A stretch of DNA of 64,000 nt from Clostridiales bacterium (GTDB taxonomy: Bacteria > Bacillota > Clostridia > TANB77 > CAG-508), in contig DXVF01000006.1 of assembly GCA_019417465.1 (NCBI GenBank), positions 1-64,000 on the forward strand. The letters are read 5' to 3'. The position numbers were made by a program, and so were the translations under genes. Shown one piece after another: positions 1 through 8,167 of this stretch (within the stretch, counting starts at the first letter, position 1; the number at the start of each line of letters is the position of its first letter). The notes under the pieces are model-generated. The model saw nothing but the letters and a program-made list of their open reading frames with translations, was not told where the DNA came from and ran no database searches.

Positions 1-139
1 AAATTGTACATAACTAAATTCAAAATTTTGTACATTTTCTTATTGACATTAACAGTAACCTTGAAAAATGTGTTAATATAAATTTTATATTGAAAATTCA
101 TTAATAGCATGATATATTGCTAGTTATAGGAGTGATAAA

Positions 140-322
140 ATGGAATATAATATTGGAGATATTGTAAGAACAAAAAAACAACATCCATGTGGAAGTAAAA
201 TGTGGGAAATAACAAGAGTTGGAGTAGACTTTAAATTAAAGTGTTTAGGTTGTGGACATGTTGTTATGTTAGAGAGACAAAAAGCACTTAAGGCAATAAC
301 TAAAAAAGAAGATAAAAAATAG
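140..322 (+). CDS. DUF951 family small protein
   Basis: This 60-residue basic protein matches the DUF951 family as I remember it: an N-terminal GDIVRTKKQHPCGS stretch, a WEITRVGVDFKLKC core and a CLGCGH Cys pair near residue 37. The Cys positions suggest a small metal-binding or nucleic-acid-binding fold, but the family has no firmly established role. The ATG follows a GGAG-type ribosome site with normal spacing. It is monocistronic here and faces the unknown gene downstream tail to tail, with a shared hairpin between them. Confidence 0.85.
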   Translation: MEYNIGDIVRTKKQHPCGSKMWEITRVGVDFKLKCLGCGHVVMLERQKALKAITKKEDKK

Positions 323-323
323 A

Positions 324-361
324 AAATGAAAAAAGGCATATAGTATAATTCTATATGCCTT
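324..361 (-). terminator. Hairpin terminator between convergent genes
   Basis: An 11-bp stem (AAGGCATATAG, 333-343, pairing with 351-361) has a 7-nt loop. On the minus strand it is followed by a run of T residues, so it best serves the minus-strand gene ending at 384. It may also stop transcription from the plus-strand DUF951 gene. Confidence 0.6.
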
Positions 362-383
362 GAAAATAACAAAAATTAATCAA

Positions 384-602
384 TCATTTCAGAACATTTT
401 TCATTAAGCTTTCTACTCTTAAATCATAAATTAGTGATTTAGTAGATTCAACAAAAAGTGAAAAAACTTCTACACCAGTATGATTTGAAGAAGAGATAGT
501 TGTTCGAAGATTTGGATACTGTTTGGAAATATTTTTTTCCGCACTATCACGATCTTCTTTGCTTAAGAATTGGTACCGAATCATTTTTGTCATTTGAGCC
601 AT
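384..602 (-). CDS. Small protein of unknown function with an in-frame CGG codon
   Basis: A 72-residue protein that I do not recognise. I chose the ATG at 602 because AAGGAGGG lies 8 bases upstream; the longer open frame reads through that ribosome site. It is hydrophilic, with a basic N-terminus (MAQMTKMIRYQF) and a mixed acidic/basic middle. Its codon use differs from its neighbours: CGT, CGA, CTT and TCC are common. Codon 9 is CGG in frame. A +1 shift there would give four residues and a stop, so either CGG is read as arginine in this gene or the gene is silenced. It may be a recent import. Confidence 0.55.
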   Translation of the reverse strand: MAQMTKMIRYQFLSKEDRDSAEKNISKQYPNLRTTISSSNHTGVEVFSLFVESTKSLIYDLRVESLMKNVLK

Positions 603-694
603 GTGAAGGGCCCTCCTTAAAATAAAAATTTCGCTTCCGCGATGCTTAAGAATGTTAATATTATAACATGAATGAATACATAGAGTCAATAGAT

Positions 695-1280
695 TTAGTA
701 TATAAAATTCGACAAAATATTCCATACATTTTCTGTATAAATCTTTCTTTCACTAGAGAATGGTAAAAATGTAAAGTCTCCAAGAGGATTTAATTCTTTT
801 TGGAGCTCTTTTACTGCACTATCTACTTTAGTAACAGCAATTTTATCAGCTTTATTTGCAATTACTATAAAGGGTAATCCAGAACGAATTATATAATCAT
901 ACATTAATCTATCATTATTACCTGGTTTATGTCTTATATCTATTAATAGTACAATTAAAGAAATATTTTTTCTAATATGTAAATATTCATCAATAAATCC
1001 ATTAACTTTAATTTGTTCTTGTTTTGACATTTTGCTATATCCGTAACCTGGTAAATCTACAAAATAAAATTTATTATCCATATTATAAAAATTAATTTGT
1101 CTTGTTTTTCCAGGTTCACTACTAGTTCGTGCTAGTTTTTTTCTATTAATCATAGTATTAATAAAAGAAGATTTTCCAACATTGGATTTTCCAACTAATA
1201 CTATTTCTGGTAATCCGATTTCTTGGATACTGTTTCTGACTTACTGCTGATACTTCAAATTTTGGTTCTTTAATTTGCAT
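695..1280 (-). CDS. engB: EngB/YsxC ribosome-assembly GTPase, frame interrupted at CGG
   Basis: This is the circularly plain TRAFAC GTPase that helps large-subunit ribosome assembly. The restored product is 194 residues, the normal family length. Visible are G1 (GKSNVGKSS), G3 (VDLPGYGYSK) and G4 (VIANKADKIA), plus the arginine-containing TSSEPGKTRQINF switch region. The ATG at 1280 follows GGAGATAAACT. Read conventionally, the frame breaks at codon 22: after QKQYPRN comes CGG, and the zero frame ends about 18 codons later, before the P-loop is made. Dropping the C of CGG gives NGLPEIVLVGKSNVGKSS, the expected family sequence. It follows serS with a 73-bp gap, probably in one operon. Confidence 0.9.
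1215..1217 (-). other. CGG +1 frameshift site in engB
   Basis: Codon 22 on the minus strand reads CGG followed by A. The zero frame fails downstream. Skipping the C restores AAT-GGA-TTA, that is N-G-L, and the rest of the GTPase. One extra base makes the whole gene an exact multiple of three. This is one of seven sites of identical form in the window. Confidence 0.75.
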
Positions 1281-1353
1281 AGTTTATCTCCTAATTAATA
1301 AATTTTAAATAAATACAGAATCTATAGATTTTGTAAGATAATATATGAATATA

Positions 1354-2644
1354 TTAGCTTTTTTTAGGGGTTATTTTTTCAAGTCCTCCCATATAAGGTC
1401 TTAAAACTTCTGGAACATTTATACTTCCATCAGGATTGTAATTATTTTCTAATAAAGCAATTAGCATACGAGGTGGAGCGACTACAGTATTATTTAAAGT
1501 ATGTGCATAATAATTTCCTTTTTCGCCTTTTATACGAATTCCAAGACGTCTACTTTGTGCATCTGTCAAGTTAGAACAGCTTCCAACTTCAAAGTATTTT
1601 TGCTGTCTAGGGCTCCAAGCTTCAATATCAACACTTTTAGCTTTTAAGTCTGCTAAATCTCCACTACAACATTCTAATGTATGAACTGGAATGTTTAAAC
1701 TTCTAAATAATTCTACAGTATAAGACCACATTTTATCATACCACTCATAACTTTCTTCAGGTTCACAAACAACAATCATTTCTTGTTTTTCGAATTGATG
1801 AATACGATAAACTCCGGCGTTCTTCAATACCATGGGCACCTTTTTCTTTTCTAAAACATGGAGAGTAAGATGTCATTAAGTAAGGTAATTCAGATTTTTT
1901 TAGAATTTGGTCTTTAAATTTACCAATCATAGAATGTTCGCTTGTTCCAATTAAATATAAATCTTCACCTTCGATTTTATACATCATCGCATCCATTTCT
2001 TCAAAACTCATAACTCCAGTAACTACGTCAGAACGAATCATATATGGTGGAATACAATAAGTAAAACCTTTATTAATCATAAAGTCCCTTGCATATGATA
2101 AAATGCTAGAGTGAAGTCTTGCAATATCTCCTATTAAATAGTAAAAGCCATTTCCAGCAACACGACGAGCAGAATCTAGATCAAGCCCAGATAAGTTTTC
2201 CATAATTTCAGCATGATATGGAATTTCGTAATCTGGAACTACAGGTTCTCCATATTTTTTTACTTCTACATTTTTACTATCATCTTCTCCTATAGGAACA
2301 GATTCATCCATAATGTTAGGTATTTTCATCATTCTAGATTTTATTTCTTCTGCAAATTCAGCTTCTAATTTTTCATTTTTTACAAGTTCTTCATTTATTT
2401 TTTGAACTTCTAGTTTTATATTTTCTGCTTCATCTTTTTTACCATCCTTCATTAAAGTACCAATCTTACTACTTAATGAATTTCTTTTACTTCTTAATTC
2501 ATCGCCATTTAGTTTGACTTCGCGATTTTTTTTATCTAAATCAATAACTTCATCTACTAAAACAAGTTTGTGATCTTGAAATTTTTTTCTAATATTTTCT
2601 TTTACAATATCTGGATTTTCTCTTAAAAATTTAATATCTATCAT
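1354..2644 (-). CDS. serS: Seryl-tRNA synthetase, frame interrupted at CGG
   Basis: Class II aminoacyl-tRNA synthetase that charges tRNA-Ser. The restored length is 429 residues, normal for the family. Residues 1 to ~110 form the N-terminal coiled-coil tRNA-binding arm (rich in K/E/L). The catalytic core follows, with the TSEHSMIG serine-binding loop and motif 2 (PCFRKEKGAHG, then RIHQFEKQEM). The reading frame breaks inside motif 2, at codon 277 (CGG). Dropping the C gives EERGVYRIHQFEK, which matches the conserved RGxYRxHQFxK of the family. Without the shift, the C-terminal 150 residues with motif 3 (GNYYAHTLNN, then PPRMLIALLEN) are lost, so this essential enzyme would be dead. A T-box lies upstream of the operon. 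Confidence 0.93.
1814..1816 (-). other. CGG +1 frameshift site in serS motif 2
   Basis: Codon 277 is CGG followed by A. Removing the C yields CGC-GGA-GTT, restoring the invariant glycine of class II motif 2 (R-G-V-Y-R). The glycine is nearly universal in SerRS, which argues for an inserted C rather than a two-base loss. Confidence 0.8.
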
Positions 2645-2751
2645 AAATTGTCCTCCTTAATTATAAATGAATAGATCATCTAAATATATCTTCATTTTTA
2701 TTTTAATTAACAATATCTAAAATTTTCAGCAAATAATTAAATTAGTTTGTG

Positions 2752-3012
2752 TTATAAATAGTTCTTTTCAATATCTTCTGCAATTTCAAATCTATGTGTT
2801 TGACCTGTTATGTTATCTTTCCTTTCCGAGATTGACGATAAAAACATTTTCTCTGGTCTAACCCATATTTTTTTATTGTCTTCTCTATTGTAAAGAGGTT
2901 TATATACAACCATTCTTTCTTGGGTTTCACTATCATAAGCAATATTTTCTACAAAATAATAATTTCCTTTAAAGTGTCTATACACTTTTCCTATTTTTAC
3001 TTCTTTGCCCAT
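2752..3012 (-). CDS. DUF1653 domain protein
   Basis: This 86-residue protein carries the DUF1653 signature in order: GKVYRHFKGNYYFVENIA, a TQERMVVYKPLY strand, then WVRPEKMFLSSI. The family is widespread as a small stand-alone domain, and no biochemical role is settled. The ATG follows AGGAGGAAAAATTT. It is the first gene after the T-box and 107 bp ahead of serS, so it is probably co-transcribed with serS and engB and subject to the same tRNA-dependent control. Confidence 0.85.
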   Translation of the reverse strand: MGKEVKIGKVYRHFKGNYYFVENIAYDSETQERMVVYKPLYNREDNKKIWVRPEKMFLSSISERKDNITGQTHRFEIAEDIEKNYL

Positions 3013-3067
3013 AAATTTTTCCTCCTAACAAAATATAAATAGTAAATAAAGCGAAATGCTAGTAGTA

Positions 3068-3330
3068 AAACAAAAACGTCCTTATGAAAACATAAGGACG
3101 AGAAGTTTCGTGGTGCCACCTTAATTTATACATATAATAAAATATATATAACTTAATAATGCTTATAACCTAGCATAACTTGGTTTAGCTTTCACTAAAA
3201 GCTTCAAGAGGAGATTCTTAAATTATTTTAAACTATTTCCACCAAACATAGTCTCTCTATATAAAATTTAATTTAATACTAGTCTCTTGTTAAACGCTTA
3301 ATATTGTAAAATATTGTACCATAAAATAAA
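3068..3330 (-). promoter_or_regulatory. T-box riboswitch, probably serine-specific
   Basis: On the minus strand the conserved T-box sequence AAGGTGGCACCACG lies at 3109-3122. It is followed by a strong terminator stem (CGTCCTTATG pairing across an AAAA loop, 3077-3100) and a T-run, the usual antiterminator/terminator pair. Upstream, CAAGAG can pair with CTCTTG to close Stem I, and an AGAGA-type element lies near its 5' side. The 3' side of Stem I reads AATCTCCTCTTG and could present TCC or TCT, both serine codons. With serS two genes downstream, serine specificity is the natural inference. The exact specifier codon is not proven from sequence alone. Confidence 0.85.
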
Positions 3331-3350
3331 TTAAAATGCAATATAAATAT

Positions 3351-3383
3351 AAAGAAAAAACAGTAGGTAATAGATACCTACTG
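3351..3383 (-). terminator. Rho-independent terminator
   Basis: A 9-bp stem (CAGTAGGTA, 3361-3369, pairing with 3375-3383) is followed on the minus strand by six T residues and a further T-rich stretch. It sits immediately after the stop of the gene ending at 3392. Confidence 0.8.
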
Positions 3384-3391
3384 CATTGAGG

Positions 3392-3751
3392 TTAAATAAC
3401 TTTATCTACAATACCTGTAGATAAAAAATCGAAATACAAAGTTGTTGTCATATCTGACTTTTCTTTGTTGTTTGGTACAAGAAAAACATTAAATGTTATA
3501 TTTTGCTCACTATCTGTAACCATACTGAATTTCATAAATTTTCTAATTTCATGAAACCAGATGTTTTTTCCAGAATAATTTTTTCTGGAGTAATTAAGAT
3601 ATAGTATTTTTTGTTTCAAATCAAAATGAAAAACCTCATTAATATTGGTTCCAAATCTGCTTTGGGTAGAAACAGAGAAGTTTTCCTTGTGATTAATTTT
3701 TTCTAAAAGAATATCAGATAATGATAGTTCTAACTGTAGCCGATTTTTCAT
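3392..3751 (-). CDS. Unknown 119-residue protein with an in-frame CGG codon
   Basis: I do not recognise this protein. It starts at an ATG placed 6 bases after AGGAGG and has its own terminator. It is predicted to be soluble and beta-rich, with alternating hydrophobic residues (ITFNVFLVPN, TTLYFDFLSTGIV) and no Cys motif or membrane segment. Codon 4 is CGG in frame. A +1 shift there gives G-Y-S and a stop. It also uses CTA, CTG and CAG more than the neighbouring native genes do. It is probably a horizontally acquired or lineage-specific accessory gene. Confidence 0.55.
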   Translation of the reverse strand: MKNRLQLELSLSDILLEKINHKENFSVSTQSRFGTNINEVFHFDLKQKILYLNYSRKNYSGKNIWFHEIRKFMKFSMVTDSEQNITFNVFLVPNNKEKSDMTTTLYFDFLSTGIVDKVI

Positions 3752-3982
3752 GGTAATCCTCCTAAATATAATATTATCGCTAATGCGATTAATTGTATTA
3801 TAACATATATTTACATAATGTTCAAATTTATATACTTTAGAAAAGAATGTATTGTATTTAGGAAGTATTTGTGATATATATTTTAATATTAAAATGCTAT
3901 AATATTTTAATCATAATTAAGAAATTTTTGGATTAATATGATTTAATTAATAATAAAAATTAGATTTTAGAAAGGAGAAAAG

Positions 3983-4540
3983 ATGAAAGATAAATTTATA
4001 AACTTGTTAAGAAGTACTAATAGAGAAGGAATGGAAGAGTTAATTAAGTTTATGGAAGAAAAAACAGATTTTTTTATAGCTCCTGCAAGTACAAGATTTC
4101 ATGGTAGTCATGAAGGAGGATTGCTTGAGCATAGTATGAAAGTGTATGAAATATTAAACTATAAAATGAAAAATAATGTAATAGATTTATATGCTCCAGA
4201 TGATACTATAATTATAGTTAGTTTATTACATGATATATGTAAAGCAAATTTTTATAAAGTAGATTATAGAAATGCTAAAAATGCAAGAGGTGAATGGGAG
4301 AAGGTTCCATATTATACAGTTGAAGATACTATACCATATGGTCATGGAGAAAAGTCTGTAATGATGCTAACAGAGTATATAAAATTAACACCTGAGGAAA
4401 AATATTGTATACGTTGGCATATGGGATTTTCTGAACCAAAAGAAAGCTATACAACACTTGGACTTGCATACAAAAAATATCCACTGGCTTTATTAGTAAA
4501 TGAGGCTGATTTAGAAGCAAGTTATTTTTATGATTTATAG
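3983..4540 (+). CDS. HD-domain hydrolase
   Basis: This 185-residue protein has metal-dependent HD phosphohydrolase features: a first histidine in HGSHEGGLLEHS (residues ~40-50), the paired LLHDICK (~78) and a later HGEKSVMM histidine (~115). HD proteins of this kind hydrolyse phosphate esters, often of nucleotides, and the substrate cannot be read from the sequence. The ATG follows AAAGGAGAAAAG. It is monocistronic, with an A/T-rich promoter region upstream. Confidence 0.75.
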   Translation: MKDKFINLLRSTNREGMEELIKFMEEKTDFFIAPASTRFHGSHEGGLLEHSMKVYEILNYKMKNNVIDLYAPDDTIIIVSLLHDICKANFYKVDYRNAKNARGEWEKVPYYTVEDTIPYGHGEKSVMMLTEYIKLTPEEKYCIRWHMGFSEPKESYTTLGLAYKKYPLALLVNEADLEASYFYDL

Positions 4541-4651
4541 TGAAAATATTATATATGTTTATCTGAAAGTATCTAGATAGGGATGTATAAAAAATACATT
4601 TTGTTAACTTTTTTATAAAAAATGGAATAGTATATATTAGGAGGAAAAGAT

Positions 4652-4745
4652 ATGTTTTATCTTGGTTTATTTATTCGGTTTAATTATCGGTTCTAATATA
4701 GGACTATTCTATTTTGCCATGTGCAAAAGTGCCTCGAGAAGTTAA
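4652..4745 (+). CDS. DUF3789-like small membrane protein, frame interrupted at CGG
   Basis: A short gene with a strong AGGAGG site 6 bases before the ATG. Read straight, it gives 14 codons and a stop. Dropping the C of the CGG at codon 9 gives a 30-residue peptide of the form MFYLGLFIGLIIGSNIGLFY followed by FAMCKSASRS. This resembles the DUF3789 family of tiny one-helix proteins common in clostridial mobile elements (hydrophobic GLFIGxNIG helix, then a C-A-S-R tail). The match is from memory. The region upstream of the PIN-domain gene may therefore be mobile-element derived. Confidence 0.6.
4676..4678 (+). other. CGG +1 frameshift site in the DUF3789-like gene
   Basis: Codon 9 reads CGG followed by T. 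Skipping the C gives ATT-GGT-TTA (I-G-L) and continues the hydrophobic helix to a stop at 4745. It has the same form as the six other sites in the window. Confidence 0.6.
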
Positions 4746-4909
4746 TAGTGTAAAGATATTATGGTATAAGTTTATTTAAATATTGAAAAGTTATGTAAAG
4801 TGTGATAAAATTAAATAGCATTCTGCAATATTTGAATGAAAGGGAGCTGATAATAAGGTTCACAAAATTTGGTAGAATAAATTAAATAATTTGAATGGAG
4901 GTATTACAA

Positions 4910-5953
4910 ATGCAAACTTTGTATGAAAAGTCTCGAAATATTCGGAGGTTAATCGACGAAGGAAAGACAACAAAGCAAATAAAGAAAATAATGCAGATTA
5001 AAAAGTCTGACCTGTATCAGATAGTAAAATCTGAATATAGTGAAAGATTTAGTGAAATTCTTTTTAAGAAGCTAAAACAAAATGATTACTTTGATAAAAC
5101 TAAGATACTTGTTGACACATCTGCTCTTGAAGTTGAAGGTATTGTGGACTATTTATGGAAATACCACAAAATTTTACTTCATATAGATGTGATTAGAGAA
5201 ATGGATGATCACAAATTTGGAAAGAAAAAAGTTTTCGTAGTTAATATTCGGGATTTATTAAAGCGTTCGGCTGAAGATTATGATAGTCTGAAAGTTAAAA
5301 TCATAACTTCGAAGAGAGTTAGCTTATATACCGACGAAAATATCATTCATTATCTTAAGAAAAAGGTAAAAAAGGACAGAAATATTGTCTTAATCACTGA
5401 TGATAATGCATTTGCATCTCTTGCCAGAGGATATGGAGTAAAATATATTCTTGCAAGATCTCTCGAAAGGGAGCTTACTAAGACTGATGTATCTGAAAGT
5501 GAAAAAGATACAGATAAAGAGGTAGTAAATGATAACAATAATGAGAAAGTTAATGCAAAAATCAAAAAGGATAAAGGGTCATCAAAAAGTGCAATTAATA
5601 CACAGAAAAGAACTAGCTTGCAATTTGTAGAATTTGTAGGAGAAACATTGTTTTTGTGTCCACCAATAGGTAAAGAAGCTTCATTTATTGTACTTGAAGG
5701 AGGAGAAATAAAGAGAAGTGTTACCAAAGATATTCCTCTTAGGAGTGGAAATAAAATTTTATATTTATTTTACACTGAAAAAAGGAAGTTAAAGATTCAG
5801 ACATTTAAAATCACAGATATTCATAGAAAGAAATTTGCTGAAGATTTAGGTGTTGAAATCTTTAAATCTGTGGAAGACATTAAAGAACTTTCATACTCAG
5901 ATGCAGTAAAATCAAAGATAAGATATTTCTTTAATTTAAATAAGAGATTGTAA
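4910..5953 (+). CDS. PIN-domain putative ribonuclease with N-terminal helix-turn-helix
   Basis: The product is 347 residues. I start it at 4910 because the earlier ATG lies inside the ribosome site GGAGG. Residues ~1-55 look like a helix-turn-helix (IRRLIDEGKTTKQIKKIMQ). Residues ~65-185 have PIN-domain acidic positions: ILVDTSALE, VIREMDDHKF and LITDDNAFA. A lysine/asparagine-rich linker (~195-230) leads to an unrecognised C-terminal domain. PIN domains are Mg-dependent RNA nucleases; the target is unknown. Codon use differs from the neighbours (CGA, CGT, TCG, GAC frequent), and CGG occurs in frame twice (4943-4945 and 5247-5249). In both cases a +1 shift meets a stop within four codons. This suggests transfer from another host. 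Confidence 0.7.
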   Translation: MQTLYEKSRNIRRLIDEGKTTKQIKKIMQIKKSDLYQIVKSEYSERFSEILFKKLKQNDYFDKTKILVDTSALEVEGIVDYLWKYHKILLHIDVIREMDDHKFGKKKVFVVNIRDLLKRSAEDYDSLKVKIITSKRVSLYTDENIIHYLKKKVKKDRNIVLITDDNAFASLARGYGVKYILARSLERELTKTDVSESEKDTDKEVVNDNNNEKVNAKIKKDKGSSKSAINTQKRTSLQFVEFVGETLFLCPPIGKEASFIVLEGGEIKRSVTKDIPLRSGNKILYLFYTEKRKLKIQTFKITDIHRKKFAEDLGVEIFKSVEDIKELSYSDAVKSKIRYFFNLNKRL

Positions 5954-5970
5954 TACCATATTTCTACCAA

Positions 5971-5994
5971 AAGAGAGTTCTTTTGAACTCTCTT
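5971..5994 (+). terminator. Hairpin terminator
   Basis: A 10-bp stem (AAGAGAGTTC pairing with GAACTCTCTT) closes a TTTT loop 18 bases after the PIN-domain gene. The trailing T-run is short. Confidence 0.65.
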
Positions 5995-6078
5995 TGAAAT
6001 TTATAAAAAATGTGTGGAAAATAAATAAAAAGTGATATATAATATATGCATTATGAAAAAGGGAGGAATAGGATTAAT

Positions 6079-7002
6079 ATGAATCCTAATATGTCAGATT
6101 TACGTATAGGAATAGTTTTTTCAGGTGGATTTGCAAAAGGTGCTTATGAAATAGGTTTTTGCAAAGCTATTTTAGAATATATAGAAATGAATAATATAAA
6201 AGCTGTAAGTGGCGCATCAATTGGAGCAATAAATGCATATGGTTTTATAAATAATAGATTTGAATATTTGTTTGAGGTATGGAGAAAATTAGAATTTAAA
6301 TCGGCAAAGGAATTTTTAGTGAAGTCTGATAAAAGAAAAGTTATTTATAATTATATAGAAGATATGCAAGCAGAGGTGACAGAAGAAAATCAAACACCTT
6401 GTTATATAAATTATATAAAAGTACCCAATATCTCATTATGTTACAAAAATATTAATAAAGAACATAATAAAATTCAAAATGATTTTTTAAAGGCTAGTAT
6501 TTCTGTTCCAGGATTATATAATCCAATTTTAGTAAAAGAGGATTATTATGTAGATGGAGCTTTCCTAGATAATACACCAATATCTCCATTAGAAAATGAA
6601 GACTTAGATTTGATTTTTGTTCTAAGATTTGACCATGCTAGTGAACAATATGAAGAATTGAAAACAGATGCAGCAATAATTGAAATTGTATTTGAAGATG
6701 ATAAAAAATTGAAAGACTATTTCTACTTTAATAGTAGTTTAACAACTAGACTAATAGAGCAAGGGTATAGCAAATCAAAAGATATTTTGGATATTGTTTT
6801 TAGATATGGTGAAGATATAGAGTATATAAAATCAATCGCTAGAATTTATAATCAAGAATCTAGAAAAAACATTATACCAAAGAGTGGAGAAGAGATTGTT
6901 AATAAAATGAATAAACTTAGAAAAATATTTAAAAATGAATATTTGGATGAATTAAAAGATAGTTCATTAGATTTGGAAGAAGATAATGAGGTTGTGATGT
7001 AA
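6079..7002 (+). CDS. Patatin-like phospholipase
   Basis: A 307-residue patatin-family acyl hydrolase. The oxyanion-hole motif GGFAKGAYEIG is near the N-terminus. The nucleophile elbow GASIG places the catalytic serine at about residue 47, and VDGAF gives the partner aspartate at about residue 159. I start it at 6079 because GGGAGG lies at 6061-6066; the longer frame would overlap that site. The family hydrolyses lipid esters. No signal peptide is seen, so it should act in the cytoplasm or on the inner membrane face. It is monocistronic. Confidence 0.85.
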   Translation: MNPNMSDLRIGIVFSGGFAKGAYEIGFCKAILEYIEMNNIKAVSGASIGAINAYGFINNRFEYLFEVWRKLEFKSAKEFLVKSDKRKVIYNYIEDMQAEVTEENQTPCYINYIKVPNISLCYKNINKEHNKIQNDFLKASISVPGLYNPILVKEDYYVDGAFLDNTPISPLENEDLDLIFVLRFDHASEQYEELKTDAAIIEIVFEDDKKLKDYFYFNSSLTTRLIEQGYSKSKDILDIVFRYGEDIEYIKSIARIYNQESRKNIIPKSGEEIVNKMNKLRKIFKNEYLDELKDSSLDLEEDNEVVM

Positions 7003-7039
7003 AATTTGATACAATCTATATTAATATTAAAGTGAGAAA

Positions 7040-7074
7040 GAGAAGTTTTAGAATTATATTGAAACTTCTCTTTT
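7040..7074 (+). terminator. Rho-independent terminator after the patatin gene
   Basis: The stem GAGAAGTTT pairs with AAACTTCTC across a 13-nt AT loop, followed by TTTT. Confidence 0.75.
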
Positions 7075-7187
7075 CATATAATAGGAAATTTATAGTATAG
7101 AGTGAAACTTAATTAATAGAAAGATTTCCTATGTATTAAATAATTGCACACAATTTTTTATGAAAATTGGCACACGAACAACTAAAT

Positions 7188-7235
7188 GCGGGCTTTAAAA
7201 TGTTCTAAAAAGAGAAAATGTTCAAAAAAGCCCGC
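7188..7235. repeat. Dispersed hairpin repeat, copy 1 (between patatin and cas6)
   Basis: The 436-bp gap before cas6 holds a hairpin whose arms GCGGGCTTT and AAAGCCCGC close a long AT loop, followed by CTATTGTTCT. Similar sequence (…AAA-CGC-GG-CT… to …AGC-CC-CTATTG…) occurs near 20340 and 41790. The three copies share their flanks better than their loops. The function is unknown: it could be a degenerate mobile element or a terminator-like RNA hairpin. I see no gene in the remainder of the gap. Confidence 0.5.
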
Positions 7236-7438
7236 TATTGTTCTATATAAATATTGATTACTGGCTCAATATTTAAAACCTCTAGTGATCTTTGAATAAA
7301 GATTAACAATAAATATTATATAAAAGAAGTCTGAATTTGTCAGTAAAAAATAACGAAAAATATTACATATAATCGACACAAAACGACAAAAAAGTTCAAT
7401 AAGTTATGATATTATACAAAATATTAGGAGGTGAAATA

Positions 7439-8152
7439 ATGAGATATAAGTTATTTTTTGAACTAGAAAATAAAGAAATATCAATCCAATACCGTAAGAG
7501 TATATTAAGTTTTTTTAAGAAGTCATTAAGTGAGTATGATATGGCAAAGTACGAAAAGTTATATCATGCAAAAGACCCAATTATTAAGCCATATACCTTT
7601 GCGGTATTTTTTAGAGATTCTGAATTTAAAGAAAATAAGATAATTGTAAATTCGAAAGAGATGGAGTTAAATATATCAATTGCAGATTATGAAATAGCTA
7701 TTATTTTATATAATGCATTTAATCATCAAAGAAACAAACTATTTCATTTAGAACATAACTCAATGACATTAAAAAATATTGTATTAGTTCCAGAAAAACA
7801 AATTAATACAGATGAGGTAACAATAAAATTTATGTCTCCATTAATTGTAAGACAAAGAGAAAATGAGAAAGATTACTACTATTCTATTGAAGGTGAAAAA
7901 TTTTTAGAAACATTAAAGATCAATATAAAAGAACAATTAAAATTAACAAATTATCCTACAGAAATTATAGACACTATTAAACTTGAAAAGATTAATGGAA
8001 GAAAAACAGTAATAAAATTTTACGAAAAACAGATGGAGGGAACTATAGGAACATTTAAATTATATGGAAACAAAGATTTACTAAGTTATTTATATAAATC
8101 AGGAATAGGAAGTAGAAGATCAAGTGGATTTGGAATGTTCGAAGTGGTATAA
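7439..8152 (+). CDS. cas6: Cas6 crRNA-processing endonuclease
   Basis: The product is 237 residues, starting at the ATG 7 bases after AGGAGG. It is a RAMP-fold protein. The C-terminal glycine-rich loop GIGSRRSSGFGMFEVV is diagnostic of Cas6, and tandem ferredoxin-like halves are suggested by the pattern of strands. It cleaves the pre-crRNA within the 30-nt repeats, leaving a 5' handle that, by analogy with other type I-B systems, should be ATGTAAAT. It is the first gene of the cas operon, which has all genes on the plus strand at close spacing. Confidence 0.93.
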   Translation: MRYKLFFELENKEISIQYRKSILSFFKKSLSEYDMAKYEKLYHAKDPIIKPYTFAVFFRDSEFKENKIIVNSKEMELNISIADYEIAIILYNAFNHQRNKLFHLEHNSMTLKNIVLVPEKQINTDEVTIKFMSPLIVRQRENEKDYYYSIEGEKFLETLKINIKEQLKLTNYPTEIIDTIKLEKINGRKTVIKFYEKQMEGTIGTFKLYGNKDLLSYLYKSGIGSRRSSGFGMFEVV

Positions 8153-8167
8153 AAGTGAGGTGAGGAT

